A stretch of 64,000 nucleotides of DNA from Ruegeria sp. A3M17 (GCF_003318255.1 NZ_QOCF01000023.1:33804-97803), one strand, 5' to 3'. Shown: positions 46,531 through 57,048, counted from the stretch's first letter. Numbers and translations: made by a program. Notes: a model not told the origin generated them from the sequence alone.

Positions 46531-47390
46531 CAGTTCAGCGATTGGAATACACACCCATCCGTAATCAGCTGGGGCGGTGTCGAACACAACGCCCGCGCCA
46601 CCTGAAACGCTGCAAGAACCTTGGGCACGTAATCACGGGTCTCTGCGTAAGGCGGGACGCCCTCGTGCTTACGTACGGCCCCTTCCCCGGCGTTATACCC
46701 CGCAAGGACGAGGATCGGGTCGTTACCGAATTCTTCCATCAGCCAGTTCAGGTACTTCACACCGCCCGCGATGTTTTGCGACGGCTGCGTACTGTCCTGA
46801 ACCCCAAACCGTTTGGCGGTTGCAGGCATCAATTGCATCAACCCCTGTGCCCCGGCCGAGCTTACAGCGTCGGTGCGCCCAGCGGACTCAACGGAAATGA
46901 CCGCCAGAACCAATGCCGGTGAGACATTTGTTCCAACGGTCGAGCGCAGAATATCCACACGGCGTTTTTGGGCGATGTTTTGCAGGGTCTGTAAACGGGG
47001 TGCCGCGACATTGATCGCAGCCAGCGCATTCATGGCATCGTGCAGTCGTCCGGACCCGGCCTCGGCCAAGGACGGCGACACTCTCTCCCAGAAAGCCTTG
47101 TACGAGCCAACTGGTTTTTTGCCCGCACCGGGAAGAGTTGGCGGTACGACACGCGTGCGCGCAATGATTTCAGGTTCGACTAAATCTACGCCTGTACTAG
47201 GGGCAGACGGGGTCTTCGCATGCTCATCGGGCGTGATCTGGACCGTGACGCGCGGTCGTGTGCCGGGCTTAGGGGCCTTGACCCTTTTGTAGACGCCTCT
47301 TGGCTCAACCTCGTTTGCCACGACTGGCACAGGGCCAGACAGCATCAACGCCGCCAAACCGGCGCAAGTCATTGCGAGCCGGAGATTCAT
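46530..47390 (-). CDS. Lytic transglycosylase (SLT domain), secreted
   Basis: 286 residues: signal peptide (about 25 residues, ...PVPVVA), a Pro/Thr-rich linker region (about 30-95), and an SLT domain from about residue 150. Catalytic Glu168 is in AVISVESAGRTDAVSSAGAQ, followed by GLMQLMPATAKRFGV and LAGYNAGEGAV. It cuts peptidoglycan in the periplasm. It is divergent from the Tad pilus locus, and I infer that it could open the wall for pilus assembly. Confidence 0.92.
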   Translation of the reverse strand: MNLRLAMTCAGLAALMLSGPVPVVANEVEPRGVYKRVKAPKPGTRPRVTVQITPDEHAKTPSAPSTGVDLVEPEIIARTRVVPPTLPGAGKKPVGSYKAFWERVSPSLAEAGSGRLHDAMNALAAINVAAPRLQTLQNIAQKRRVDILRSTVGTNVSPALVLAVISVESAGRTDAVSSAGAQGLMQLMPATAKRFGVQDSTQPSQNIAGGVKYLNWLMEEFGNDPILVLAGYNAGEGAVRKHEGVPPYAETRDYVPKVLAAFQVARALCSTPPQLITDGCVFQSLN

Positions 47391-47742
47391 TTGCCTGCCT
47401 CATGTTTTTCTTTTGGTTGAGTTGAACCTCGAATCTGCCCGCAAGGCCAGAAAAACAATGCGAAATGGGGCAATTTCGCCTCATTTGCCGCAAATTTGCA
47501 TCGGGGCTACCAGACAATCTCTGCCAAGTTTGTTTTTTTATTGTTTTCTTACAATCACTTACTAAAAGAACTACCAAAAAGTTAAACTTCACCAAAAAAA
47601 AATAGGGTTTGGCCCAATTCCTGCCATGCACAGCGGTCAATCATAGTGCCATACCGAGACGATCGGGAGCGGACTGAGAGAGAAAGCTCTGAAAGACGCC
47701 GAGGTTTAATAGACTTTTTTGATCCTTTAGGAGGGACGTAAC
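47391..47742 (+). other. AT-rich regulatory gap upstream of the Flp pilin genes
   Basis: 352 bases with no convincing gene, clearly richer in A and T than the flanks. It holds two small palindromes (GCGAAAT / ATTTCGC at 47460-47479 and GCAAATTTGC at 47490-47499), runs of A/T (such as A9 near 47596), and a strong AGGAGGG ribosome site at 47729-47735. It should hold the divergent promoters for the transglycosylase and flp, with a long leader for the latter. Confidence 0.5.
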
Positions 47743-47952
47743 ATGATCAAGTTCATCAAGAATTTCCGCAAAGACGAAGACGGCGCCGTAACAGTAGACT
47801 GGGTCGTTCTGACCGCAGCCGTTGTTGGCCTGGCCGCAGTTGCATACACTCAGATCGGCAACGGCACCAAAGCCGTTGCGGACAACATTGGCTCCGCGCT
47901 GACCACCACTGCAACTAGCGTTGTGTCTGACGTCCAAGTCAACCCGGAATAA
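47743..47952 (+). CDS. flp: Flp family type IVb pilin (major)
   Basis: 69-residue prepilin, the likely main subunit of the Tad pilus. A short basic leader ends DEDG, with the prepilin peptidase site after Gly14, then AVTVDWVVLTAAVVGLAAVA as the hydrophobic helix. The canonical Glu5-Tyr6 of Flp pilins is Asp5-Trp6. The strongest ribosome site in the region (AGGAGGG) precedes it and a terminator follows, consistent with high expression relative to downstream genes. Confidence 0.92.
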   Translation: MIKFIKNFRKDEDGAVTVDWVVLTAAVVGLAAVAYTQIGNGTKAVADNIGSALTTTATSVVSDVQVNPE

Positions 47953-48015
47953 AGCGTAAGCGACGTCAAAGACGACAGTGGCGCAGTAATCGTCTGATCG
48001 TCTTGACGAGATTAA

Positions 48016-48051
48016 AAGGGGCTGAGTTGCAAACTTGGCCCCTTAATTTTT
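48016..48051 (+). terminator. Intrinsic terminator between the two Flp pilin genes
   Basis: Stem AAGGGGC / GCCCCTT (extended by inner A-T/G-C pairs) followed by AATTTTT (T-run 48047-48051), lying between flp and the second pilin gene. A weaker inverted repeat of CGTCAA(A)GACGA and TCGTCTTGACG precedes it. Confidence 0.7.
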
Positions 48052-48074
48052 CTAACACTTGCCGTGGTGCTCCC

Positions 48075-48290
48075 ATGTTTAGAACAATCTCAAATTTCTG
48101 CAAATGTGAAGACGGGGCTGTGACTATTGATTGGGTGGTGTTGACGGCCTTTGTTGCATTTATGGCTGGCGTTGTGGCCTTATTCATCGCAGGCCCAGTT
48201 AGAGACATTGACACAAAGAACGGTGCTGCGATGTTAACTGTAGCAGATCAAGTTGAAACCATGGAAGTCACCGTGAGCTTTGGCGAATAA
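48075..48290 (+). CDS. Second Flp-like pilin
   Basis: 71 residues with the same plan as the first pilin: short leader with two Cys (FCKCEDG), cleavage after Gly14, then AVTIDWVVLTAFVAFMAGVV. The C-terminal part diverges from the first pilin and is longer and more acidic (ending EVTVSFGE). It lacks a strong ribosome site. It may be a minor pilin or a pilus variant. The frame extends to 48003, but ATG 48075 fits. Confidence 0.85.
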   Translation: MFRTISNFCKCEDGAVTIDWVVLTAFVAFMAGVVALFIAGPVRDIDTKNGAAMLTVADQVETMEVTVSFGE

Positions 48291-48450
48291 AGGCTGTATT
48301 GATCAGATTTTTGGTTCGTACCGTGACGAACGGGCAATAAGAAAACCCCACATTGTCCCCCTTTTCGACACAATTCACGTTTAGACAGAGGTCAAATGGT
48401 GTCGTATTCTGTTCGACATCTAACTAAAAAAGAAGTGTGAGGGGACACAA

Positions 48451-49326
48451 ATGCGTGCGGTATTTGGACTTGTTCTGATTATTGGGGTCGCTCTGGCCGG
48501 TGGTGCGGTGTACTTGGCAAAAGACTACATCAGTCAAACGCAAGCGGAGCTAGAGCGGGAGAGGCTGGCCACTCAAAACGCTCTCGCGAATGTAAAGACA
48601 ATTCCGACAGTGGACGTCATGGTCATTAACCGAGCCATGAAGTACGGGGAACGTCTTACACAGGATGATGTTCGCACCGTGCAATGGCCTGAGGACGCCA
48701 TTCCCGAAGGGACTTTTTCGGACATGGCCGTTTTGTTTCCCAAGGATGGGAGAGGCGATCGGTTTATCCTTCGTACAATCGAAAAAGACGAAGCCCTTTT
48801 GGAAGTCAAAGTTACCCAGCCTGGCGAATCAGCTGGCATTACCTCGCGCCTAAAGAAAGGCATGCGAGCCTTTGCAATCAGCGTGGATGTAGCATCAGGT
48901 GTGTCTGGCTTTTTGCGACCCGGCGACAACGTTGACGTATACTGGACCGGATCTCTGAGGGATGCGGGCGGCGAAGGAGAGATCACGCGTCTTATCCAGA
49001 CCAACATCGAGCTGATCGCAATCGATCAGAGCGCAGGATCGGACGTGACCGGCACGACGATCGCCAGGACGGTCACTGTGGCTATTACCCCGGAACAGGT
49101 CGCCGCTCTCGCGCAAGCACAGAACACCGGGCGGTTGTCACTGGCCTTGGTCGGTGCTCAAGATGAGACCATTGCAACCGCGATTGAAGTGGACCAAAGA
49201 AAACTGCTGGGAATCGAGGAAGCGGCGCCTGCCCCTATCACAGTCCAAGAAAAGGTTTGTACGGTCAAAGCGCGCCGCGGCGGCGAGATCGTCGATACCG
49301 GAATAACAACGCCCTGCACAAACTAG
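48451..49326 (+). CDS. cpaB: Tad pilus assembly protein CpaB (RcpC)
   Basis: 291 residues: N-terminal membrane anchor (about 4-24), a SAF domain with VINRAMKYGERLTQDDVRTV, then the RcpC/CpaB core with GMRAFAISVDVASGVSGFLRPGDNVDVYWT. Two Cys lie in the last 40 residues (KVCTVKARRG, ITTPCTN). It sits in the periplasm and supports the secretin. A GAGGGGA ribosome site precedes ATG 48451. Confidence 0.9.
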   Translation: MRAVFGLVLIIGVALAGGAVYLAKDYISQTQAELERERLATQNALANVKTIPTVDVMVINRAMKYGERLTQDDVRTVQWPEDAIPEGTFSDMAVLFPKDGRGDRFILRTIEKDEALLEVKVTQPGESAGITSRLKKGMRAFAISVDVASGVSGFLRPGDNVDVYWTGSLRDAGGEGEITRLIQTNIELIAIDQSAGSDVTGTTIARTVTVAITPEQVAALAQAQNTGRLSLALVGAQDETIATAIEVDQRKLLGIEEAAPAPITVQEKVCTVKARRGGEIVDTGITTPCTN

Positions 49327-49349
49327 CGTAAAATCAACACGTTAAAGCC

Positions 49350-49376
49350 ACAAGCCGCGCCTTCAGCGCGGCTTGT
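49350..49376. other. Hairpin after cpaB
   Basis: Perfect 11-bp stem ACAAGCCGCGC / GCGCGGCTTGT with a five-base loop, in the 190-bp gap between cpaB and cpaC. No T-run follows, so it may stabilise or attenuate. The TTATTGCAATAA palindrome at 49431-49442, 75 bases before cpaC, is a possible operator in the same gap. Confidence 0.5.
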
Positions 49377-49516
49377 ATCGTTTCGTATGTTGCGCATTAT
49401 CCACATAAGGAAAATTCCAGAAACCATTGATTATTGCAATAAATTCGCAATTCGCGCAGTGTTATCTCACATAGGCGTTAGACCTAAAACGAGGCGTGAT
49501 CGGAGAGGCAGGTCAC

Positions 49517-50923
49517 ATGAAAATAATATCTTGTATCAGCGCAACCCTTCTGGGGTTGGCGTTAGTTGTCAGTTCGGCCAGCACAGCTGTCCAGGCTGAA
49601 ACACTTCGCGTGGTTAAGAACGGTACGGCGGAAACGCTGGACGTTCCGATGAACCGCGCAATTGTCGTTGAAAGCGAAACACCATTTGCGGAACTCAGCA
49701 TCGCCAACGCAGGCATCGCTGACATTTCGTCGCTTTCTGATCGTACCATCTATGTATTGGGTAAGGCACCTGGCCTGACCACGCTGACTTTGTTCGACGG
49801 TGCAGGTAATCTGCTGGCCAATGTTCGGGTCCGTGTATCGCCGGATGTGTCTGAATTCAAAGAAAGGCTACGGCAAATTCTGCCTAGCGAGCCAATTGAA
49901 GTGCGTACTGCCAACGACGGCATCGTTCTTTCTGGCACGATTTCCAGCTCGGCCAAATTGGCCCGTGCTCTAGAGCTTGCAGAACGTTACGCGCCCGAGC
50001 GCGTCTCGAACCTGATGTCTGTTGGCGGCGTTCAACAGGTTATGCTGAAAGTTCGCTTTGCCGAAATGAATCGGTCGGTTGCGAAAAGTCTGACTGCATC
50101 GTTGGGCTTTGGCGGCGGTGACGTTACGGGCGGCTTCAACACCCTGAACAGCGCAGGCGCTTTGGCCAATGCATTGAACAACAACATTCCCTTCCAACAG
50201 ACGAATACGGGCGCTATCCTTTTCGGCTTTGGTGCTGGCTCGACACAGGTACGGTTGCTGTTGGAAGCGCTTGAAACTAAAGGGCTTGCCCGAACTCTTG
50301 CGGAGCCCAACCTGTCAGCCCTGTCGGGTCAGGAAGCTGAATTCCTGGCGGGTGGCCAAGTCCCGATTCCTGTTCCTGCGGACGACGGCAACATTGCAAT
50401 CGAATATCGGAACTTCGGTGTGCAGGTTCTCTTTACCCCTCGCGTGGTGGATGGTGATCTGATTAACCTTGAGTTAGGAACATCGGTCTCAACTATTGAC
50501 CCGAACTCCAACTTCTCAATTGCAGGCAACAACGTGCCTACCTTTATCTCGCGTCAAACAAAGACGACAGTTGAATTGCGAGACGGAGAGAGCTTTGCGA
50601 TTGCAGGGTTGATTCAGGACAACTTCGCGGACCTGAACAGCCAAATCCCATGGGTCGGCGACATTCCTGTACTGGGTGCTTTGTTCCGCAGCGCGGAATA
50701 CCAGCGTCAGCAATCTGAACTGGTTATCATCGTCACGGCCCATCTGGTATCACCCACCCGTGGTGAAGCCCTAGCCCTGCCGACAGACCGCGTCAAACCG
50801 CCTAGCGAGTTTGACCTGTTCTTGAACGGAAAAACGGCGCGAACGACACGCGTTGGTTCGGGTGCTGCGTCTGAAGTCGCCAAGCAAGACTTTGGCAGCT
50901 CATACGGCTACATCCTGGAATGA
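49517..50923 (+). CDS. cpaC: Tad pilus secretin CpaC (RcpA)
   Basis: 468 residues: signal peptide (about 30 residues ending STAVQA), an N-terminal pilus/BON-like domain with PFAELSIANAGIADISSLS, and the C-terminal secretin domain with LLLEALETKGLARTLAEPNL, FLAGGQVPIPV and VELRDGESFAIAGLIQ. It forms the outer-membrane gate of the pilus. The frame opens at 49496; ATG 49517 with GAGAGG is preferred. The next gene follows 17 bases on. Confidence 0.94.
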   Translation: MKIISCISATLLGLALVVSSASTAVQAETLRVVKNGTAETLDVPMNRAIVVESETPFAELSIANAGIADISSLSDRTIYVLGKAPGLTTLTLFDGAGNLLANVRVRVSPDVSEFKERLRQILPSEPIEVRTANDGIVLSGTISSSAKLARALELAERYAPERVSNLMSVGGVQQVMLKVRFAEMNRSVAKSLTASLGFGGGDVTGGFNTLNSAGALANALNNNIPFQQTNTGAILFGFGAGSTQVRLLLEALETKGLARTLAEPNLSALSGQEAEFLAGGQVPIPVPADDGNIAIEYRNFGVQVLFTPRVVDGDLINLELGTSVSTIDPNSNFSIAGNNVPTFISRQTKTTVELRDGESFAIAGLIQDNFADLNSQIPWVGDIPVLGALFRSAEYQRQQSELVIIVTAHLVSPTRGEALALPTDRVKPPSEFDLFLNGKTARTTRVGSGAASEVAKQDFGSSYGYILE

Positions 50924-50940
50924 TTGAGAGGATAGGACCA

Positions 50941-51567
50941 ATGCAAAAGTGGATCATAACACTGGGTCTGTCGGTCGCCGTTGCCGCGTGTACACGTGAA
51001 GCGGGGTACGAAGCTGACCAAGGCGCCTTTGGCAACGCAACCCTAAACAACGTTCAGGTCATGAACGGTGAACTGACATACGCACAAATCCTGGGCCAGC
51101 GGTTTGCCGCAGAAGTGCCAACGCAGATCAATTTTGCGTTTAACAGTTCTCAGCTGGACGCTCAGGCGCAACGCGTCTTGTTGCGGCAAGCGGCATGGAT
51201 CAAGCAGTTCCCCGAAGTGAGGTTCCGCGTTTATGGCCATACCGACGCCGTCGGCTCGACTGCCTATAACCAGTCGCTTGGGCAGCGCCGTGCAAACGCC
51301 GCCGTTGCATTCCTGACGCAGCAGGGGATCTCGCGATCACGCTTGGAAGCCGTTGTTTCCTTTGGGAAAACACGACCTCTGATCGACACTCCGAACCGAG
51401 ATCGCCGCAACAGGCGTACAGTGACGGAAGTGTCAGGCTTCTTGGATCGCAACCCGCTGGTACTGGATGGCAAATACGCCGAAATCGTGTACCGCGAATA
51501 CGTCGACAGCGCGACAAGAGAAAGCTACATCCAGCGTGACGACGCTGGCGGCAGCGACGATGAATAA
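50941..51567 (+). CDS. OmpA-like peptidoglycan-binding lipoprotein in the Tad locus
   Basis: 208 residues. A lipobox (VAAC, Cys about residue 17) marks an outer-membrane lipoprotein; an OmpA C-terminal domain follows (about 60-165) with INFAFNSSQLDAQAQRVL, YGHTDAVGSTAYNQSLGQRR and the RR pattern that contacts peptidoglycan. A tail of about 45 charged residues ends it. It lies where CpaD is found in Caulobacter, suggesting that it is the secretin partner anchoring the gate to the wall; inference from position. Confidence 0.85.
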   Translation: MQKWIITLGLSVAVAACTREAGYEADQGAFGNATLNNVQVMNGELTYAQILGQRFAAEVPTQINFAFNSSQLDAQAQRVLLRQAAWIKQFPEVRFRVYGHTDAVGSTAYNQSLGQRRANAAVAFLTQQGISRSRLEAVVSFGKTRPLIDTPNRDRRNRRTVTEVSGFLDRNPLVLDGKYAEIVYREYVDSATRESYIQRDDAGGSDDE

Positions 51568-51575
51568 TCCATAAG

Positions 51576-51600
51576 AAATGGGCGACATCGTCGCCCATTT
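51576..51600 (+). terminator. Terminator-like hairpin after the OmpA lipoprotein gene
   Basis: AAATGGGCGAC-ATC-GTCGCCCATTT, an 11-bp perfect stem with a 3-base loop. Only three Ts belong to it and CCCTAC follows, so it may only partly end transcription. Confidence 0.6.
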
Positions 51601-51766
51601 CCCTACAATTGGTTCTTTTGCGCCAAATTCTTGCCTAAGTTCCAAGCCATCCTTTCAACAATTAGGTGAAGTGCGGCCCGAATTGGCCGCGACCGGGCAA
51701 CAGCGAACTGAACCGAAACAGACATGTTCGGGCAGCGAGCTGGCCCAGACGACAAGGATTGTGTGA

Positions 51767-53002
51767 ATGACAAGCGCCAAAACGCATGATGACGGAACTG
51801 CTATTCTGGCTTGCACGATCAGCCGTGACGTCCAAAACTTTGATCTTCTGATCGAGGACATGGAGACCATTTTGGGCGAACGTTGGGGCGACCTTGGCTT
51901 TGCTGAGGCCCTGGCCTTTTTCAGCCAGCCAGAGGCGGAAAGCCTTGAATTCGTTGCGCTTGCTATTGACGGAGAAGATGAAGACAACCTTTCCCTGATG
52001 GGCGAGATCATCTCGCAGGCCAAGGAAAAAAAGATCAAGATCGTTCTGATCGCCGAAGACGTCACACCCGCGTCTCTGCACCAGCTGCTTCGCAAGGGCG
52101 CGGACGAGTTTGTCCCCTACCCTCTTCCCGAAGGAGAACTGCAGGAAGCCATCGAGCGGATGAACAAACCTGATCCGGTAGCAGCGACTGCAGTTGCAAC
52201 GGCTCCAGCCGCTCACGGTGATTCGAAAGAAGGCGCGCTGTTTGTGGTCCATGGGCTGGCAGGCGGCGTGGGATCAACGACTATGGCGGTCAACCTCGCC
52301 TGGGAGTTAGCAACTGCATCAGACAAAGAGGCACCTTCCGTGTGCGTCATCGACCTGGATCTGCAGTATGGTAGCGTGTCGACGTATCTGGACCTTCCTC
52401 GACGCGAAACCGTGTTTGAAATGCTGTCGGATACCACATTGATGGATGACGATGTTTTCTCGCAGGCCCTTCAAACCTATGAGGAAAAGCTTGAGGTCCT
52501 GACTGCACCGTCCGACATGGTTCCCTTGGACCTGATCACCCCTGAAGACATCGAACGCGTCATCGAAATAGCCCGCAGAAGATTCGACTACGTGGTTGTC
52601 GACATGCCGACGACCCTTGTTCATTGGTCAGAAACGGTTCTTCAGGCTGCGCATGTTTACTTTGCAATGATCGAACTGGATATGCGATCCGCTCAGAACG
52701 CGCTGCGGTTGAAGCGCGCCCTCCAAGCCGAGGAGCTGCCGTTCAACAAGCTCCGGTTCGCTCTGAACCGAGCCCCTAAATTCACTGACCTGAATGGCAA
52801 AGGCCGGGTCAAGCGCATGGGCGAAAGCCTGGGCATTTCAATTGATCTGCAATTGCCGGATGGTGGCAAACCAGTCATGCAAAGCGGTGATCACGGATTG
52901 CCGCTGGCCAAATCCGCCGCCAAGAACCCGCTGCGACGGGAAATAGCTAAACTTGCAAAATCACTTCACAGCTTGGGCAGCAGCAGCGCTGAAGCCGCGT
53001 AA
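51767..53002 (+). CDS. cpaE: Tad pilus localisation ATPase CpaE (TadZ)
   Basis: 411 residues: N-terminal atypical receiver-like domain (about 1-130) with IVLIAEDVTPASLHQLLRKG, then a MinD/ParA-like ATPase domain (about 150-400). The Walker A is the deviant GLAGGVGSTTMAVNLA, lacking the usual GKT Lys but with the TadZ pattern. VCVIDLDLQYGSVSTYLDL and YVVVDMPTTLVHW follow. It places the pilus at the cell pole. It lies 200 bases after the OmpA gene. Confidence 0.92.
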   Translation: MTSAKTHDDGTAILACTISRDVQNFDLLIEDMETILGERWGDLGFAEALAFFSQPEAESLEFVALAIDGEDEDNLSLMGEIISQAKEKKIKIVLIAEDVTPASLHQLLRKGADEFVPYPLPEGELQEAIERMNKPDPVAATAVATAPAAHGDSKEGALFVVHGLAGGVGSTTMAVNLAWELATASDKEAPSVCVIDLDLQYGSVSTYLDLPRRETVFEMLSDTTLMDDDVFSQALQTYEEKLEVLTAPSDMVPLDLITPEDIERVIEIARRRFDYVVVDMPTTLVHWSETVLQAAHVYFAMIELDMRSAQNALRLKRALQAEELPFNKLRFALNRAPKFTDLNGKGRVKRMGESLGISIDLQLPDGGKPVMQSGDHGLPLAKSAAKNPLRREIAKLAKSLHSLGSSSAEAA

Positions 53003-53026
53003 CAGTATTTCAGAGGGGTAGTCGCC

Positions 53027-54478
<1,452 letters not shown>

Positions 54479-54490
54479 GGAGATCCGGAA

Positions 54491-55459
54491 ATGCAACTGC
54501 CCGTAGAGGCCCTTATCTATGTTGTGATCTTCGTCGGAGTACTTCTCCTGGTCGAGGGCATCTATCTTGTGGCATTTGGCAAGTCCATCAGCCTGAACAG
54601 CCGGGTGAACCGACGTCTGGATATGCTTGAGAAAGGCGTCGGGCGCGAACAGGTTCTGGAACAGCTGCGCAAGGAAATGCAGCAGCATATGAAAACCCAG
54701 AGCATCCCGCTCTATTCGCTGTTGGCTGATAAGGCCCAAAAAGCAGCCATCGCCTTTTCACCGCGCCAATTAATCATGATCATGATGTTGGTTTCTGGCT
54801 TTGCCTATGTCGGGTTGAGTATCGGCACAGGAACGGAGATCGTTTTGCGGATTGCGCTTTCGATCGCGATTGGCGTGGGCGGCGTTTATGCTTGGGTTAA
54901 CAACAAGGCCAAAAAACGCATGGGCTTGATGGAAGAGCAACTGCCTGACGCAGTTGAACTGATGGTTCGGTCCCTTCGTGTCGGCAACCCATTCGTTTCG
55001 ACAATTCAAATTGTTGCCAGTGAAGTGCAGGATCCGCTTGGGACGGAGTTTGGTATCATCGCAGATGAATGCGCCTATGGTCGTGACGTGGGTGAAGCCC
55101 TTAAGGACCTGGCCGAACGACTTGGGATGCAGGATCTGCGCTTTTTGTCCGTTGCGGTCGGAATTCAGCAACAGGCTGGTGGTAACCTCGCCGAGATTTT
55201 GGCGGGATTGGCCCAGGTTATCCGAGCGCGGTTCCGCCTGTTCCGCCGTGTCAATGCGATCACGGCCGAGGCCAAATGGTCCGGCAAGTTCCTGTCTGGC
55301 TTCCCGCTAGCCTGCCTGTTGTTCATTTTGGTGAAATCTCCGAACTATTACGACGAAGTTCTTGACCACCCGTGGTTTATTCCGATGTGTTTCTTTGTGG
55401 GCATCATGCTGACATTGAACTTGATCGTCATGCGCATTCTTACGAATATCAAAGTCTGA
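54491..55459 (+). CDS. tadB: Tad pilus inner-membrane platform protein TadB
   Basis: 322 residues: N-terminal membrane segment (about 6-26), spans near 85-105 and 110-130, and two spans at the end, with a cytoplasmic T2SSF domain (about 150-275) holding LPDAVELMVRSLRVGNPF and AVGIQQQAGGNLAEILAGLA. It is the platform with TadC on which CpaF acts. ATG 54491 follows AAGGAGA. Confidence 0.93.
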   Translation: MQLPVEALIYVVIFVGVLLLVEGIYLVAFGKSISLNSRVNRRLDMLEKGVGREQVLEQLRKEMQQHMKTQSIPLYSLLADKAQKAAIAFSPRQLIMIMMLVSGFAYVGLSIGTGTEIVLRIALSIAIGVGGVYAWVNNKAKKRMGLMEEQLPDAVELMVRSLRVGNPFVSTIQIVASEVQDPLGTEFGIIADECAYGRDVGEALKDLAERLGMQDLRFLSVAVGIQQQAGGNLAEILAGLAQVIRARFRLFRRVNAITAEAKWSGKFLSGFPLACLLFILVKSPNYYDEVLDHPWFIPMCFFVGIMLTLNLIVMRILTNIKV

Positions 55460-55469
55460 GGGCTCGAGT

Positions 55470-56459
55470 ATGGAATTTCTGACCCAAATCAATGAAGTCC
55501 TGACTGAGCATTTGGGGCCGTTCGGGCCACTGATCGTGGTCGGGATTTTGGGATTCTTCATGATCCTTGTGGCCGTGCCACTGATGCTGAACCAACCAGA
55601 GGACCCCCTCAAGAAACTTCAGCGTTCGAATGCGGCCCCCAAGGAAAGCAAAAGGGGCAAACAGGACAAACTGCGACAATCCAGCCGCAACGAGCAACTT
55701 CAAAAATTCGCGAACTTCCTGGAACCACAGAACAAGGAAGAACTGTCCGCGATGGAGCTCAAATTGCGCCAAGCGGGGTATCAGTCCAAGGACTCGGTCC
55801 GGTTTTTCCACTTTGCTCAATTTGCGCTTGGATTGGTCGGCATTTCGATTGGCGTTCTGTTGGTCACGGTTTTTGCCGGCGATCAGGAATTCACCCCGGC
55901 CCAGATGGCCATGCGCGTCTTGATCCCGGCATGTGCGTTCTACTTCCTCCCACGCTATTGGGTAACACGGCGCGTTGCCGAACGGCAGGAAGCTATCGTT
56001 GCAGGTTTCCCCGACACTCTGGACCTTATGCTGGTCTGCGTCGAAGCGGGTCAGTCGCTGGATCAGGCGATTGTTCGGGTCGCGGCTGAGATGAAGGTTT
56101 CTTACCCGGATATCGCCTCGGAATTCGAGGTTGTCGCACACGAACTGAAGGCCGGTAAAGACAGGGACAGCGTTCTCAGAGACTTTGGCACACGTTGCGG
56201 CGTTCAAGACGTCAGCTCGTTCGTGACTGTCATGATCCAGTCGGCCACGTTTGGTACGTCAATCGCCGAAGCCCTGAGAGTTTATGCCGGTGAAATGCGT
56301 GACAAGAGGGTAATGCGCGCCGAAGAGGCCGCGAACAAGTTGCCAACCAAAATGACACTTGCCACAATGATCCTGACTGTGCCGCCGTTGCTGGTTATTC
56401 TGGTCGGCCCCTCGGCAAAAGGCATTTCGGACTTTGCAAACAGTGGATCCGGTGGATAA
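55470..56459 (+). CDS. tadC: Tad pilus inner-membrane platform protein TadC
   Basis: 329 residues with the same plan as TadB: first span about 22-42, paired spans around 118-165, T2SSF domain with FPDTLDLMLVCVEAGQSLDQ and QSATFGTSIAEALRVYAGEM and a last span (about 298-318) in LPTKMTLATMILTVPPLLVI. It starts 10 bases after tadB. Confidence 0.93.
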   Translation: MEFLTQINEVLTEHLGPFGPLIVVGILGFFMILVAVPLMLNQPEDPLKKLQRSNAAPKESKRGKQDKLRQSSRNEQLQKFANFLEPQNKEELSAMELKLRQAGYQSKDSVRFFHFAQFALGLVGISIGVLLVTVFAGDQEFTPAQMAMRVLIPACAFYFLPRYWVTRRVAERQEAIVAGFPDTLDLMLVCVEAGQSLDQAIVRVAAEMKVSYPDIASEFEVVAHELKAGKDRDSVLRDFGTRCGVQDVSSFVTVMIQSATFGTSIAEALRVYAGEMRDKRVMRAEEAANKLPTKMTLATMILTVPPLLVILVGPSAKGISDFANSGSGG

Positions 56460-56466
56460 CGTCCCG

Positions 56467-57048
56467 ATGAACTCAAATTTCAGGTGTATCCAGTTCAGGC
56501 TACGCCGCATGTTTCAGGCCACCATGGTTTTTGCCATGGTGGCCTCTTGTACAGAAACGGGCCTTTCAAACGGTCTGGACGCTCCGGGCGTTGACCCCAA
56601 AGCCGATGCCGTTGATCCGGTTACGGTCGGAAACCGACTGATGGCATCGGGAGAATATGAGCTGGCGCTGACGTCCTTTTCCCGTGCCGCGCTGGATCAG
56701 GGGATGACAACGGAACTCTTGACCTCAATGGGAACGGCAAACTTGGGTCTCAGGCGTTTGGGGCAGGCAGAAGAACTGCTACGCCGCGCGATAGAGGATG
56801 AACCCGACTGGCCAATTGCGTGGAATAATCTGGGTGTTGTGCTGATGGAAAAGGCCGAATACCCCGAGGCAGAACAGATGTTCAGACGCGCCTTTGCTTT
56901 GGACAATGGCGAAAGTGACGCAATCTTGGACAATCTGCGCTTAGCACTCGCAAAAATGGAAAATCCTGTTAATACTACCCCGGAAAAACAAGAATATACA
57001 CTGGAGCAGCAAGGCGACGGGCAATTCATGCTGCGCAAGCTCCCGTAA
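56467..57048 (+). CDS. TPR lipoprotein of the Tad locus (TadD-like)
   Basis: 193 residues. A basic n-region (QFRLRR) and hydrophobic stretch end in the lipobox VASC at about residue 28; ATG 56509 would also keep the lipobox but leave only about 13 residues before Cys. Three TPR-like repeats follow, including AEELLRRAIEDEPDWPIAWN and AEQMFRRAFALDNGES. A C-terminal tail ends it. TadD-type lipoproteins help secretin assembly. It follows tadC by 7 bases. Confidence 0.8.
   Translation: MNSNFRCIQFRLRRMFQATMVFAMVASCTETGLSNGLDAPGVDPKADAVDPVTVGNRLMASGEYELALTSFSRAALDQGMTTELLTSMGTANLGLRRLGQAEELLRRAIEDEPDWPIAWNNLGVVLMEKAEYPEAEQMFRRAFALDNGESDAILDNLRLALAKMENPVNTTPEKQEYTLEQQGDGQFMLRKLP

Noticed and set aside
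47641..47937. 98-codon open frame opposite flp
   Set aside because: Antisense to the Flp pilin gene and its leader; no ribosome site and no similarity.
49431..49442. TTATTGCAATAA as a firm operator of cpaC
   Set aside because: A 12-bp palindrome in AT-rich DNA is not rare enough by itself; it is kept only as a remark under the hairpin entry.
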